Assembly: GCA_964030785.1 (NCBI GenBank)
Contig: OZ034968.1
Coordinates: 69,161,399-69,225,398 of the forward strand
Origin: Siderastrea siderea
Lineage: Eukaryota; Cnidaria; Anthozoa; Scleractinia; Rhizangiidae
Length of the DNA stretch: 64,000 nucleotides
Reading direction: 5' to 3'
Numbering within the stretch: the stretch's first letter is position 1; each line of letters opens with the position of its first letter. The notes beneath the pieces were generated by a model that was not told the DNA's origin, made no database searches, and saw nothing but the letters and a program-made list of their open reading frames with translations. Positions 43,044 to 53,633 of the stretch are shown piece by piece. Position numbers and translations under genes: made by a program.

Positions 43044-43732
43044 CCAAACCAAGTATGTGAATGTTTCTGTAGGCCCATATGGTAATTAGTAGTCAAGTGG
43101 GCTTAAAGGGCCAACCATTCCACTTTCGAGGGAGGTGAATAGTGGTGGATATTTACCGAGCCACAAAGTAATTATTCACCACGTTCACCGACACTGAGGT
43201 GAATAATAATGTTTCAGTATATACCACACAAGTTGAATAACTAACGGCCTAAAACATCACTTTCTGTAAACAAAGCGAAGTGCGAAGGCAGTTTGTTTCT
43301 CTTTAATTGCTTGGAGGCGAATAGTACTTTGCTAATCACCTCAGAGTTAACCAATCAGCATGCACGAAAACTATGACAAAATTCGAGAAACAAACAAACT
43401 TTACCGGCAAAATGATTAAAAGTCTTTGTAATAATAAAAAAAACATAACATTTCACTCAAGAAAGTGCACACTGAACAGCACAAGCAAAATGACGCCTAC
43501 TGTCCAATTACTGACAGGCACGACACCTAAACTGGCCGATCACACTGTCCAATTACAACCAAATCGGGCTGCTAAATACCAATCATGTTCAAGAATTTGG
43601 TTAAAGTTTCGATTAATGGAATATCATGCTACCCTGAGAAATTTATGGGAAAAGCCTAGCCTCGTTTCCATGTTGTTGATGAAACAAATGGCCCAGTAAC
43701 TTTCCGTAAGATAGGAATAAAGCCCTTAAATA
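43044..43732. other. Spacer between kinase and transposase; repeat inside
   Basis: Between the convergent genes. It includes GAGGTGAATAGTGGTGGATA and an AGGTGAATAATAAT word plus an inverted-looking TTGGAGGCGAATAG at 43312, suggesting a nested MITE at about 43105-43350. The expected last transposase exon is not found here. CCAATTAC words recur near 43505-43555. Confidence 0.5.
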
Positions 43733-43861
43733 TCATACACTAATTTCCTTTGACTTGATTTTAAGACAAATTAATTTAATTCTGTTCACAAATGTTTCTT
43801 CTGGGGAATTAATGGCGGCCATATTTGCATTGGGTCTATAACATAGCAAAATACCACTTAC

Positions 43862-44614
43862 CTGATTGGAGGTTGATGGCCCATATATTACTGTTTCAAC
43901 TGGATCCATGTCCCCGTGGTGCTGTCGGAGAAAGGCGTGCATAGTGGCCATTACTCCGGTTTCCGTTCCTTTATCTAGCCTGAGCTTGCTTGCAATTGTC
44001 CTTGTCTTGTACAGCTACTCATGGTAAAATCGCCCAATTACTTCTGGATTACTGTTGCTAACCCAAACCTTTGCCCAAAGCATTTTACGGCTGCAGGTGT
44101 CCATGCACCCGTAAACTGCAACAGGAAAAGTGCTGTTTTGATAGCCCATTAATTTGTCGTGGCCATCAAGAGAATGAACCCAGTTTGGGCCGCGTGAAGT
44201 AAAGTTGCCTTTCGCCTTCTTCTTCTTGAATTGTGGCGCCCTTTCAGCGAGAGCATCAGGATCGACATTGTACATTACTGCATAAACAAGATCCCGCGGA
44301 ACGTTTAGATCATGGACCTGTCTAAGCTTTTTGTGTAAAGCTCGGTAGCCAAGAAGCTGTCCCGGTCCTTCCAATTCTTTCTTGACTGCCTCTTCGACCT
44401 CGTCTACCTGAACGGTTCGATCCGTATATTTGATCCCAAAGTACTCTAGCCGTCTATCTAGCGTCCTTAAGCTCCATGCATATTGACTAAAATCCCGTGT
44501 AACAAAGTCTAAGACTTCGATTCGACGAAGGTTTTCCTTGACATAACAACCTAAAGCGTCTTTTAACTCTTCGTCTTCTTGCCAATCGGCGTTTCGGATG
44601 CGAGCAGTCGCCAT
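43862..44614 (-). pseudogene. Integrase-type (rve/DDE) transposase, interrupted
   Basis: From ATG 44614 the frame is open for about 200 codons to a single in-frame TAG (44015-44017), then continues in the same frame to a perfect donor (AATCAG|GTAAGT at 43862/43861). After an alpha-helical N-terminal region it has an integrase-like core: GPNWVHSLDGHDKLMGYQ with the first Asp, VYGCMDTCSRKMLWAKV, and, after the stop, LRLDKGTETG with the second Asp and IYGPSTSNQ. The block with the catalytic Glu, expected right after SNQ, would be on the next exon, which is not visible. It presumably once moved the element; it now carries a nonsense codon and lacks its last exon. The superfamily is not named with confidence. 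Confidence 0.78.
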
Positions 44615-44644
44615 CTTGAATAAGAGCAAGATTTTACCCGAATG

Positions 44645-45079
44645 GCATTCTGGTCTATGGCAACGATAGGCCATGACAATCATTTTTTTATTTTTTGTTA
44701 TGGCAATGATAGGCCATGGCCAATGTTGTTTTCATTTTACCTTTTTTTTTCTTATGGCAGTGATAGGCCATGGACAATTTTGATTTGATTTGATTTTGAT
44801 TTTTTTTTTAATTCTGTTTTTAATTGTTTTTACAACGATTTTAAAGGAATTTACTTTTGGTTCCGCTCAAGATTATTTTCATTTTTGAAATCATTTTGTT
44901 TTCATCTAGTTCTTAAAATAATTTACTTTTCATCGAAAATAACTTCGATAAAATATTACTTTGATGAAAAAACAATAAAGACATTAAAAAAACAACAAAA
45001 AAAGAAAATAAAACATATATTTAAAAGAGAAATGTTAAGACAATGGGTTTTTTGCTATGGCAGTCCTAGGCCACCATAG
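44645..45079 (-). repeat. Right TIR, 435 bp
   Basis: Reverse complement of 41273-41706. Two differences at the outer end (CCTCG against CCTAG) and a few length changes in A/T runs; otherwise nearly identical, so insertion was recent or TIRs are homogenised. Confidence 0.93.
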
Positions 45080-45648
45080 GATCTGATTGCTGAGTTTCCC
45101 GGGTGAGTTTCTCGGAATTTTTCAATCATTTCACAGAATATTACGGTATGGGAAATTCGCTTTTATTTAGAAGGATCCCACTATCTCAACTCACTTATTT
45201 CCAATTCCCCGTTATCTCGAACAAAGAGAAATTTGTCTTGGCTTTTGTCATAAATATAATATTTCCAGTTATTTACTTTTACGACGATAACCCCCTTTTC
45301 TCAACTTTGAAGAATACCAGTGTGTTTTGTTTTTCACGGAGCAAAGTGTAGCCAGGCAAAGGAGAAAACAGCTTATGAAAGCATGCAATGAAGTAAAAGG
45401 AGAAAACAAGTACCAACGCGAATCGTCAAGATGTTAACTCATTGACTAACAAAAGAATAACAAAACAGGACATAATTGATATATGCCTCGTTCTTTTAAA
45501 CTCTGAATCCAGTCATTGTTTACAATATCCTCGGCAAAACCCCTACCAAAATCCATGCAAGTAATGAATCGATGAAAAAGCACATCCTCATTTATGAATC
45601 TACTGAAGTAGGTCTTAAATATTTTTTAACCCTTATTCTGATTTCTGA

Positions 45649-46012
45649 ATTGTTTGCTTGAATTTCAATAATTTTATTTGGCTTCACTTAAAAGCTCAAG
45701 ACTTAAGCTTATGTGTGAATTAATTTTATCACTTATGAATTGTTTGCTTGAATTTCAACAATTTTATTGGGCTTCACTTAAGCTCAAGACTTAAGCTTAT
45801 GTGGGAATTAATTTTGTTCATCACTTATGAATTGTTTGCTTGAATTTCAATAATTTTATTGGGCTTCACTTAAGCTCAAGACTTAAGCTTATGTGTGAAT
45901 TAATTTTGCTTATCACTTATGAATTGTTTGCTTGAATTTCAATAATTTTATTTGGCTTCACTTAAGCTCAAGTTAAGCTTATGTGGGAATTAATTTGTTT
46001 ATCACTCAATAT
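45649..46012 (+). repeat. 89-bp tandem repeat, about four units (copy 1)
   Basis: Units start near GAATTGTTTGCTTGAATTTC and run through GGCTTCACTTAAGCTCAAGA and TTAAGCTTATGTG; later units are truncated by a few bases. Confidence 0.9.
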
Positions 46013-46013
46013 T

Positions 46014-46953
46014 ATGCATGGTTCAATTCTACCTGTTACCATCCCCTCCCCCGGGCCTACCCCCGGGGATTTGCAATTCTGTTCTCACTTGGCAGTCTAT
46101 TCCCCACCCCCGAGCACACAGAAAGAGACGATTCCCCACCCCCCGGGACTCCTCATCGACCACAAATACGTTGTTTTGTGTACAAAACCTAAATGACGAT
46201 ATTGATTTCCGTACAATAGCAAATAAACCAGATGTTTTGACAAGAACTTAAATGCTTTTCTAGAGTTCATTGAACGAAGGACACTACATGCATAATATAA
46301 TAAAAACATGAACAGAAAACTGACGAAAAAACCCTACCTGCACTGGCATACGGCTGGCAAGTAAAGAAATTTTCTTTGCCACATGTTTTATTCTAAATAT
46401 AGTGCATACACACAAGAGGCCCATGAACAAATTGATGGCAGCATTTAAAGGAGTTTTTCTTAGCTTGTTTCATAAGAACACTGGACTGAGATCTCTGTTT
46501 AACATAAAGCTGTGCATCCGTTTTTATATAGAGTCTATTTAAGTCGTCTTATTATAAATATAAACACACTGAAGAAATATTTCTTTGTTTGTGACGACCA
46601 CCATTCATTCGAATACGCAACAAACGCACATTCGTTCAACAATTTATAATAAACGTACCGTCAAACACAGATTTTAATTTTGAGATTATTCTTCTCTAAA
46701 CAGTCTGCTACAAATATTAGAGATTTTCACTGGAAATAGGCAATCTTCTCCACGCGGTCCGGGGCCATCATATCAACTGAGAAGTGATGTACTTTACCAG
46801 AACAACAAGAAGTTATTTTCGATTTGCCCCACTCCCCTACCCCTGGGACAAGACCACTTCAAACAATTCCCCACCCCCGGGCTCGAAGGGCTGGACTTGT
46901 CACCGGGGTTGCCCGGTGGGGGGGGTGGTAAGTGGTAAAATTGAACCATGCAT
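46014..46953. mobile_element. TIR element with ATGCATGGTTCAATT ends (copy 1)
   Basis: ATGCATGGTTCAATTCTACC at the left pairs with GGTAAAATTGAACCATGCAT at the right; inside each end are C- or G-rich blocks (CCCACCCCCGAG-like). There is no coding sequence. Copy 2 of the unit has the same element with a 264-bp internal deletion. Confidence 0.7.
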
Positions 46954-48189
46954 TAGTTCAGAAGGCGACTGCAATTTTTTTCAATCTCCGTTAACCTACA
47001 TGTATGAAATAAAAGCACTGCATTGTGGAAAGTGCTTCTTACTATTTGTCACTCATAATGGAATGTTCATGTTTTAGAAAGTTCAAATAATTACTGCATG
47101 CATTTTTTTCTCAAAAATCATTGTATTCCCAAGGGGGGTGGGGGGGGAATCCAGATGTAAGCAAAGGAGTTTTTTTATGCAATTGACGTATTTGTACTGA
47201 TGTGTTTCTGCTTCCTAAAGGCAATCTGGCTTGTTTAACTGACAATTGTCTGCTGGGATTAGCTAGAACATGTTTGATTAATTGCAATTGGCTCTTTACT
47301 GAGTTAAGCAAAGGAGACTGGAGATGATTGAACATCCAGTAAACTTAAATGAGGTCCTGCCATTTTGTTGCTCATTCGATCGATTGATATTCAAGTGCTT
47401 TACCTTACCTGTATTACCCAATGAACCGTGCAAAGGGCGGAAGACAATTACAGACATGTAACCGCTTTTTAGACAAATGGCTAAAAGAGTTTGGATAGCT
47501 GCAAATGAGGGGTTCAGGCGATGATTTATTATTTGTTAGGATTCCACAGAAGCTGGAAAGAAGAACGCTTTCACGGGTGGATGCAAAAATTTCCAACAAT
47601 AGGCACTTGTACGTCTCATGAATCAGGTGAGTAAAGCAAAGTATAGCTTCGGCAACAACATTTCAAAGCTGGAAGTGACAATGCTAGCAAAGTGAATGAC
47701 GACTCCCTTAATAATTGACATTGAGTAAAATTACTATTCTGTTCACCCATTCTTTCTGTTCATTAATGTCACATTGGTCAAAAATTGCATTGTGAATGCT
47801 TTAATAATGTATGTTACATAAAATATTAGTTATTTGATGTTGTCAAAAGAAAAACAATAAAGTTAATATTATTTTAAGGATGAAAGTAATTTGCCAGGCG
47901 CTCGTTCTCATGAATTTTGCACTCCAAGAACTGAAAATTCTCTTCAATTGATGAACTTAGAGTTCAGGAGGGGAAAGAAAAGAAAGATGCTCCAATGAAA
48001 GTCTAATTTATTTGAATTGTAACTACAGTGTAACTTTTATTTGCAGTCCTCTATTAGGCATTTAAGCCTCGACTTTTAGTGGCCCTGGTCAGTTTTAAAT
48101 TGCCACTGGCGACTGGGCGACTGCCAATTTTTAGCCCTGAATTTGTTGTTTTTTTTTTTTTTTCACTGATCCTTTTTTTTCTGTTCTAG

Positions 48190-48242
48190 GCATAATGCCA
48201 GCAGTGATCAGTGATGCAGCATTTTCTTACAGTGAAGTTAAG
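48190..48242 (+). CDS. Candidate small coding exon, copy 1
   Basis: 53 nt with an acceptor (TTTTTTTTCTGTTCTAG) and a donor (TTAAG|GTACGT). It contains ATG 48195 and the frame MPAVISDAAFSYSEVK. The exon, splice sites and frame are conserved in copy 2 although the bases before the ATG differ there, which hints at translation start. Gene identity unknown. Confidence 0.4.
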
Positions 48243-48464
48243 GTACGTGGAAGATATGAGTTATATAATTAGCCCAGCTTACATATATCTAACTGTTCAT
48301 TGAACTGGATTGAATGCAGTGATAGGGTTAATTTGGGTTCGGTAATTGAACACAATACATGTAATTATTAACCAAAAATATGCCTATATATACAGCTGTG
48401 CTTGATTCCATTCAATTTCTGAACCCAGTCAAACACAATTAAACAGTTTTAAAATCATTCAAAT

Positions 48465-48498
48465 ATCTAGATTTAGCCAAGCCTAAAAGTGGAGCTCC
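48465..48498 (-). repeat. Dispersed motif M34, inverted
   Basis: ATTTAGCCAAGCCTAAAAGT then GGAGCTCC. Inverted relative to the copies at 14048, 16498 and 52890. Confidence 0.7.
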
Positions 48499-48559
48499 AA
48501 TTTTTATTTGGCAATCCTATTACTCACAATGGAAAATAAAAATTGAACCAACGATAAAA

Positions 48560-48775
48560 TTGAACCACAACATTTACATGAGTGTGCCATCAAGACTTCC
48601 ATTTGGGTGGCAATGAGAGCCTTTACATCTGGACTTAAGGGAGGAGACTCTTAATCACCATATTGTTGCTGTGGAAAGTTCCTCAGAACCATCATATCTT
48701 GGAAACCCTATTACTTCCACAGATAAGCTGCTTGGCCACGTTTGTTTTATGGAAAAGGTTTTCAAGTTTTCAAGT
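48560..48775 (+). pseudogene. Coding remnant, copy 1
   Basis: The counterpart in copy 2 (58595-58843) is open; here the frame has a TGA (GGGTGGCAATGAGAG). Shared protein words are SRLPFGWQ, LDLREETLNHHIVAV, EPSYL and TDKLLGHVCFM. Not recognised; probably an exon of an old transposon or host gene. Confidence 0.4.
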
Positions 48776-49111
48776 CACAACCATATTCAGCATGTCACTT
48801 GATCTGAACAGAAAAAATGCTAAAACTCAAACAGCATACAGTTCTCGCTATTGTAAACATTGCGAACATTTAAAGATTATCAGGATGCAAAATTTGAAGC
48901 AACAGTTTCTAGAAATTTGCTTTATTATGAGTATAAAAGTTATGATGGCACAAGCACATATCTTTATACATTTTTGTGCTGTAGTTCTTCTATTGAAATT
49001 ATGAATATATGAAATTCATATATTTGAACTGCGGAATGAAGAAATAAATGATCCTCGCAGTTATTAACGCAACTTACAGTGCAGTTGCGAAAAGAAAGCC
49101 TGAAAAAATCA

Positions 49112-49187
49112 GGCTTGCCGGGATTCGAACCCTGACCTCTGCGATACCAGTGCAGCGCTGTAACCAATTGAGCTACATGTAACAAGC
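49112..49187 (-). repeat. tRNA-like SINE head (Thr-type anticodon loop)
   Basis: On the minus strand it has an acceptor-like GGCTTGT/GCAAGCC pair, A box TAGCTCAATTGG, an anticodon-loop position reading GGT, and B box GGTTCGAATCC. The stems are imperfect, and the body that follows (CTTTCTTTTCGCAACTGCAC) shows that this is a SINE, not a tRNA gene. Confidence 0.75.
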
Positions 49188-49429
49188 CAACTGGGAGCTG
49201 GTCATTGGTATTGCAGAGGTCAGGGTTCGAATCCCGGCAAGCCTGATTTTTTCAGGCTTTCTTTTTGCAACTGCATAAGTTGCGTTAATAACTGCGAGGA
49301 TCTTCTTTACATTAATTTTATTTCTTCATTCCACAGTTCAAATATATGTCGAATTTCATATATTCATAATTTCATCTTCATCTTTCCCAGGTATATTACG
49401 GACCAATTTAATGACCAGCTCCCAGTTGG

Positions 49430-49500
49430 CTTGTTAGCTCAATTGGTTAGAGGGCTGCACCGGTATCGCAGAGGTCAGGGTTCGAATCCCGGCAAGCCTG
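49430..49500 (+). repeat. tRNA-like SINE head, third copy
   Basis: GGCTTGTTAGCTCAATTGG to AATCCCGGCAAGCC; the anticodon loop reads CCGGTAT, with the universal T33 replaced by C. The SINE body follows to about 49570. Confidence 0.75.
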
Positions 49501-50314
49501 ATTTTTTCAGGCTTTCTTTTCGCAACCGCATAAGTTGCGTTAATAACTGCGAGGATCTTCTCTACATTTATTTAGTTCTTCTATTCTTTGTAAAAACAGT
49601 AATTGCATGCTTCGGATTGTAAAGAAGGGTGGGGCGATTCGTAAAAAAATGGGAACTTTACTAGTTTCCTCTTAGTTTTACTGATTTTCTTTTTAATGTG
49701 CGGTTGGGGACTGCAGGCAGTAGCTATGCACGTGCAATGTTCAGTTGTGGAATTCAGATGTTCTTCTTCATTATTTCACCAATATAGCAGCACAAAATGC
49801 TGAAAACAGCGTATGACAGAATACCATCCACAAAAATCCCTTAGCAACAATGCGAGATCTGTAGTTAAGAATCTCCCTTCCTCTGGATGGCTATATGGTT
49901 AATTAACTTAACACAGAATGAATCAAATAGTTACACCATGTTTACATGATACCAGTATGAACTCACCCAGGTATGGCTCGCACAGTTACGAGATTTTGTG
50001 CTGTAATCATGTAACAAATACAGAGAAGCAAGAGGGAACTGGGGTGAACTTGTATCAGAATGAAAAGCATACAATGAACTGGTGTCAGGCAAACACCCCC
50101 TAAGACTAAAGTTGAGCAGCTCTCAAGAATGTTTAACAACATCCTCAGATACCCAGGGGCAGTAAAACCCTGATATGAGACCAGTCTGAAATTCAGACTG
50201 GCATAAGTATTTACATGAGACCAACCATCTCTAAAAATATAGTTTACCTTTTGTCCATTTGGAATGCTTCAGTGCTTCTTATTTAAATGCACATGCTCAA
50301 AACTCAAAACAAAT

Positions 50315-50798
50315 ACCGTAAACTGCCGCTTATAAGCCCGCCTGCTTACAACCCCCCCCCCCCCCCGGCTATAGGCCCATCTACCTGTAAACAAAAAATA
50401 CATCCGGTAATAAGCCCCCCCCACCCCCCCCCCCCCCCCCGGATATAAGCCCCCCTCTAGTTTTCCCTGTTTCCTGAATATTAAGCACTCTCACAGAAAT
50501 CTGTAAAGATTAACTCTGAGCTTCTGTTTTGTTATGTTCCGGTCACGTTCGTGTTGTTGCAGTTTTGATTTTGTTGTTAAAATTGAAATGAATTTGATTT
50601 ATTATGACATTTTAAAGGTTAATTACAAACTGGTACATTAAAAACATATTTCGATCAACACTGCTGTGGCTCATTTTGTAACTTTTTTCTTATTCCACTT
50701 ATAAGCCCCCCCGGATATAAGCCCCTCCATTTATAAGCCCACCCAAAACCCCTTGCAAAGTTGTATCAGCCTAGGGCTTATAAGCGGCAGTTTACAGT
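50315..50798. mobile_element. TIR element with TATAAGCCCC repeats (copy 1)
   Basis: ACCGTAAACTGCCGCTTATA pairs with TATAAGCGGCAGTTTACAGT. The interior carries repeated GGATATAAGCCCC and long C-runs. There is no ORF. The terminal ACCGTAAA equals the terminus of the element at 15749, suggesting related families. Confidence 0.8.
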
Positions 50799-51282
50799 GT
50801 CTTAAAACATTTGGGGTAGTTTTTCATGCGAGCGTGCATGCTCAGTGCATGACATGGCATGACATTGCAATTTTGTGAATTGTGTGCGCAGTATGGATGC
50901 ACAGAAAAAAATTGCGCAAATATCCTTAGAACCTCCCTAAAGACATGGGCTCACTTCTGGCAACTGAGATATTTAAACTCTGCTTTGTTTTCCATACAGG
51001 TTTTTATTCCATCAACCTGATGTCAGAAAAAATATGGCAGTTTATTGTAAGGCTTTGGTTAATAAATTTGTACTCTTAGCTACATTTATGTTCCCAGGCA
51101 GACATTATCAATTGAAATAAAAAATTTTAAGAGCAGTTTTGAAATAAGGTTTTATATATATATATATTTTTTTGCAAATTTTGATGTTGGTGATTAGTTT
51201 GACTGTATCCACATACACTTAATGTTCCCTCAATAACACATCCACACACCAGTAGCATTTATTTGGGAGTAACCCTACTCCC

Positions 51283-51321
51283 CCTCCCCCCTCCCCCCCC
51301 CCACACACACACGCACACACA
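51283..51321. repeat. C-run and CA microsatellite
   Basis: CCCCCTCCCCCCTCC followed by ACACACACAC. The counterpart in copy 2 (about 60813-60861) has a longer CA tract. Confidence 0.85.
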
Positions 51322-52312
51322 ACTAACTTCCCAGGGATAATGATTCAGACTTATTTGATTGAATTCACTTGACAGGGAAAACTATTTCAAATGATGGATT
51401 CACCACAGTCTGATCCCCTCTTGTCAGTTCATTACATGACAGGTTTCTGACTATCCTGAAATGATTTATTAAGAGGCTTTTCTTTTTGTTTCTCTTTGCT
51501 ACCAGATTATGACAATCAGTAACATTGCTCATTGGTGACATTAGATGCAGTGTAAAGGCTAATGATCAAACCAAAAACAAATTAAACTACAAGATTTACT
51601 ACCATCACAGTCAGGGGTAGTAACATAGTGAGTCATAATCTGTGCATCAAATAAAGTCACTAGTGGTTACTGGACCATTTGTTATTCGCGTTGGCAACAC
51701 TGTTAGTCACAAATTTTTAATTGACTGATTGACCGATTTATCAACTAAGTAGTTGAGTGGTTGATTCATGACTGATGGGTACTTAAAGAGATTGATTTTA
51801 ATATAATAGTCCCTGGGCATCAATAAGAGTAAACAAGGTACATTATTATTCCACTATAGCATCAGTTTATCATATAAGGAGAAAACACACACATGAAAGT
51901 ATGAGAGTGTATTGCACTGTAGAAAGCGTATTGCACTGTAGTGTCCCGGTTTCAAATCACTCATTGAATAAATCATTTAAAATGATAGGCAAATATTGTA
52001 GTGGAATAATAAATATCATTCAGTGGTTTTACAAATAACGGTCAAGGACATTTTACTGGTACTCATTGCTCGCATTTTTCCTCGCTCTATACCACACAAC
52101 TTATCTGTCAAACCATTGAATAAGGTGGAGGTATTTTTCAATTAGTACCTTGTCTATACAATTTGACAACTCTGCAAAAATGTAAATAAATTAAACAGTA
52201 GACTTGTGGCAGAGAAAAGGCCGAGGTAAGGTGAACAAAAATAATTATTGTGCCCAATATTTAAGTTTACAACCTAAAACTGGGGCTTATTTAGAATTTT
52301 GTAAAACAGGTT

Positions 52313-52701
52313 CATACCTGCCATCCGTCCCCATTTAATGGGAATTGTCCCGATTTTTGAGTTTCAAAACCTAAAAAAATCGGGACACTCCGATTTTCAA
52401 GAAAAAAAAGACAATTTGGAACTGGATTGTTAAAGATTAGTCTTCAATGACTTTTCTACATCCTATTGTTTTGTGCAATACATGTGGTGCTTGAGACCAT
52501 TAAACAACACCTGAGAATTCTAATGCTAAGACAGTACAGTACAGGCAATATTTTTAAAAATTATTGCAAAAACCCTAGAGCATCCTAGACCCTGCTCAGT
52601 GTAGGGGGGCAGTGGGGGGCAGGGCACTACCCCAGGACTGGGGTGAGCATGGGGGGGGGGGGGTGGTCCCTATTTCTGATTTTATAAGGTTGGCAGGTAT
52701 G
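52313..52701. mobile_element. MITE with CATACCTGCCA ends
   Basis: CATACCTGCCATCC at the left pairs with GGTTGGCAGGTATG at the right (52688-52701). It includes TCGGGACA words and a G-run. It lies between the two tandem copies. Confidence 0.6.
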
Positions 52702-52776
52702 CAGATTCTAATTTGATGAGAGGTGTATTTACTAATAATTACCTAAAATATAATATTGCTGTCAGGTACCACTTGA

Positions 52777-52846
<70 letters not shown>

Positions 52847-52880
52847 ATAATAATAAATAAAATAAATAATAATAAATAAC
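52777..52880. repeat. (AAT)n microsatellite
   Basis: About 100 bp of AAT units degenerating into AATAAAT, directly before motif M34 at the start of copy 2. Confidence 0.95.
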
Positions 52881-52889
52881 TAAAAATTG

Positions 52890-52926
52890 GAGTTCCGCTT
52901 TTAGGCTTGGCTAAATCTATATATTA
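52890..52926 (+). repeat. Dispersed motif M34 at start of copy 2
   Basis: GGAGTTCCGCTTTTAGGCTT followed by GGCTAAATCTATATAT. The shared tandem unit begins within or right after it. Confidence 0.7.
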
Positions 52927-53048
52927 CTAAGAGGCATGCTGCTAATTTTTTATGGTCATGGCAAGCGGAATGGCTCGCGGGCGCGTGCGCCGTACATACA
53001 TACGTACATCGCATTTCATGACATTCTTACATGAGGCAATTTTCGCTG

Positions 53049-53460
53049 GAAGAGCAGAGACGAAGGAAAAGAGAAGGAGATAGAGATCAACAACGGGAAA
53101 GGATGAGAAACGCCACTGAAGAACAGCGTCAAGCACCCGGTCAAGCAGAGCGGAAACGAAAACGAGAAAGACGAAGGAACGGTACAGCAGAGAGATAAAG
53201 GCAACTAGAAATAAGACGGAACGGTACTGAAGAACAATGCCAGAGGAAAACTGAGAGACGCCGACAGAGAACTGTAAACATGTCGGGTACAGTTTTCTTG
53301 ATTTTTATCTATTTGTGATTGGAAATAATTTTGTACCAGCGAATAATTTACGTCTACGTTTTTGTTTTTTATTCTACAGCTCATCAAGGGGAAAGAAGTG
53401 GTAATAGAGAGAGAACGGAGAAGAAATTTACGCCAAGGACAGCATGAAGTTACAAGGTGT
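53049..53460 (+). pseudogene. Arg/Glu-rich repeat protein remnant, copy 2
   Basis: Same two-exon arrangement as copy 1 with an extra CAAGCACCCGGT block, a TAA in exon 1 (GAGAGATAAAGG) and a one-base loss in exon 2 (GAGAACGGAGAAG). Comparing the two copies shows both decayed independently. Confidence 0.5.
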
Positions 53461-53633
53461 TCAGGTAAAATCAATTTCCGTGCTTTAGCAAAGTTTGTTT
53501 AACAAAAAAAATGTACTGTTACAAAAGGGAACTTTTCGTCAAAACTTAAACCGCACCTTTTACGGTATGTCATTTAATACTACTTGTAGAAAGTGAAAAA
53601 AACAGGAAAAGAAACAAAACAAAACAAAACGAA

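Larger units (their letters stand above)
41273..45079. mobile_element. Long-TIR transposon carrying an alpha-kinase gene
   Basis: 3.8 kb. TIRs of 434/435 bp (41273-41706 and 44645-45079) begin TATGGTGGCCT. The flanks show duplicated GATCT(G) (41267-41272 and 45080-45085). Copy 2 of the tandem unit has the empty site AAGATCTGATTGC at about 55345-55357, proving insertion. Inside are two convergent genes starting at the inner edges of the TIRs: an intact 446-codon alpha-kinase (plus) and an integrase-type transposase (minus) with one stop and a missing last exon. Confidence 0.93.
48995..49572. mobile_element. SINE cluster, flanked by 13-bp target duplication
   Basis: Flanked by TAGTTCTTCTATT (48982-48994 and 49573-49585); copy 2 shows the empty site at about 59016-59028. 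The insert holds one SINE on the minus strand (tRNA-like head at 49112-49187), a head-truncated SINE on the plus strand (from about 49200) and a third with a complete head (49430-49500). Confidence 0.88.
40103..52276 (+). repeat. Tandem duplication unit, copy 1
   Basis: From TACTAAGAGGCATGCTG to CCCAATATTTAAGTTTACAA. Colinear with 52925-61786 in direct orientation at high identity. Copy 1 uniquely contains the alpha-kinase element (41273-45079), a SINE cluster (48995-49572) and a 264-bp stretch near 46312-46575. About 650 bp separates the copies. The unit contains a decayed spliced gene, satellites and nested TIR elements. Confidence 0.9.

Noticed and set aside
45649..46012. CRISPR-like array
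   Set aside because: The 89-bp units are contiguous tandem repeats without spacers, in a eukaryotic genome.
46018..46251. Proline-rich ORFs over C-rich sequence (also at 56249-56525)
   Set aside because: Frames over the C-rich subterminal blocks of a TIR element; not conserved in one frame between copies.
49112..49500. tRNA-Thr-like genes
   Set aside because: Imperfect stems, loss of T33 in one, shared SINE bodies and a target duplication show that they are SINE heads.
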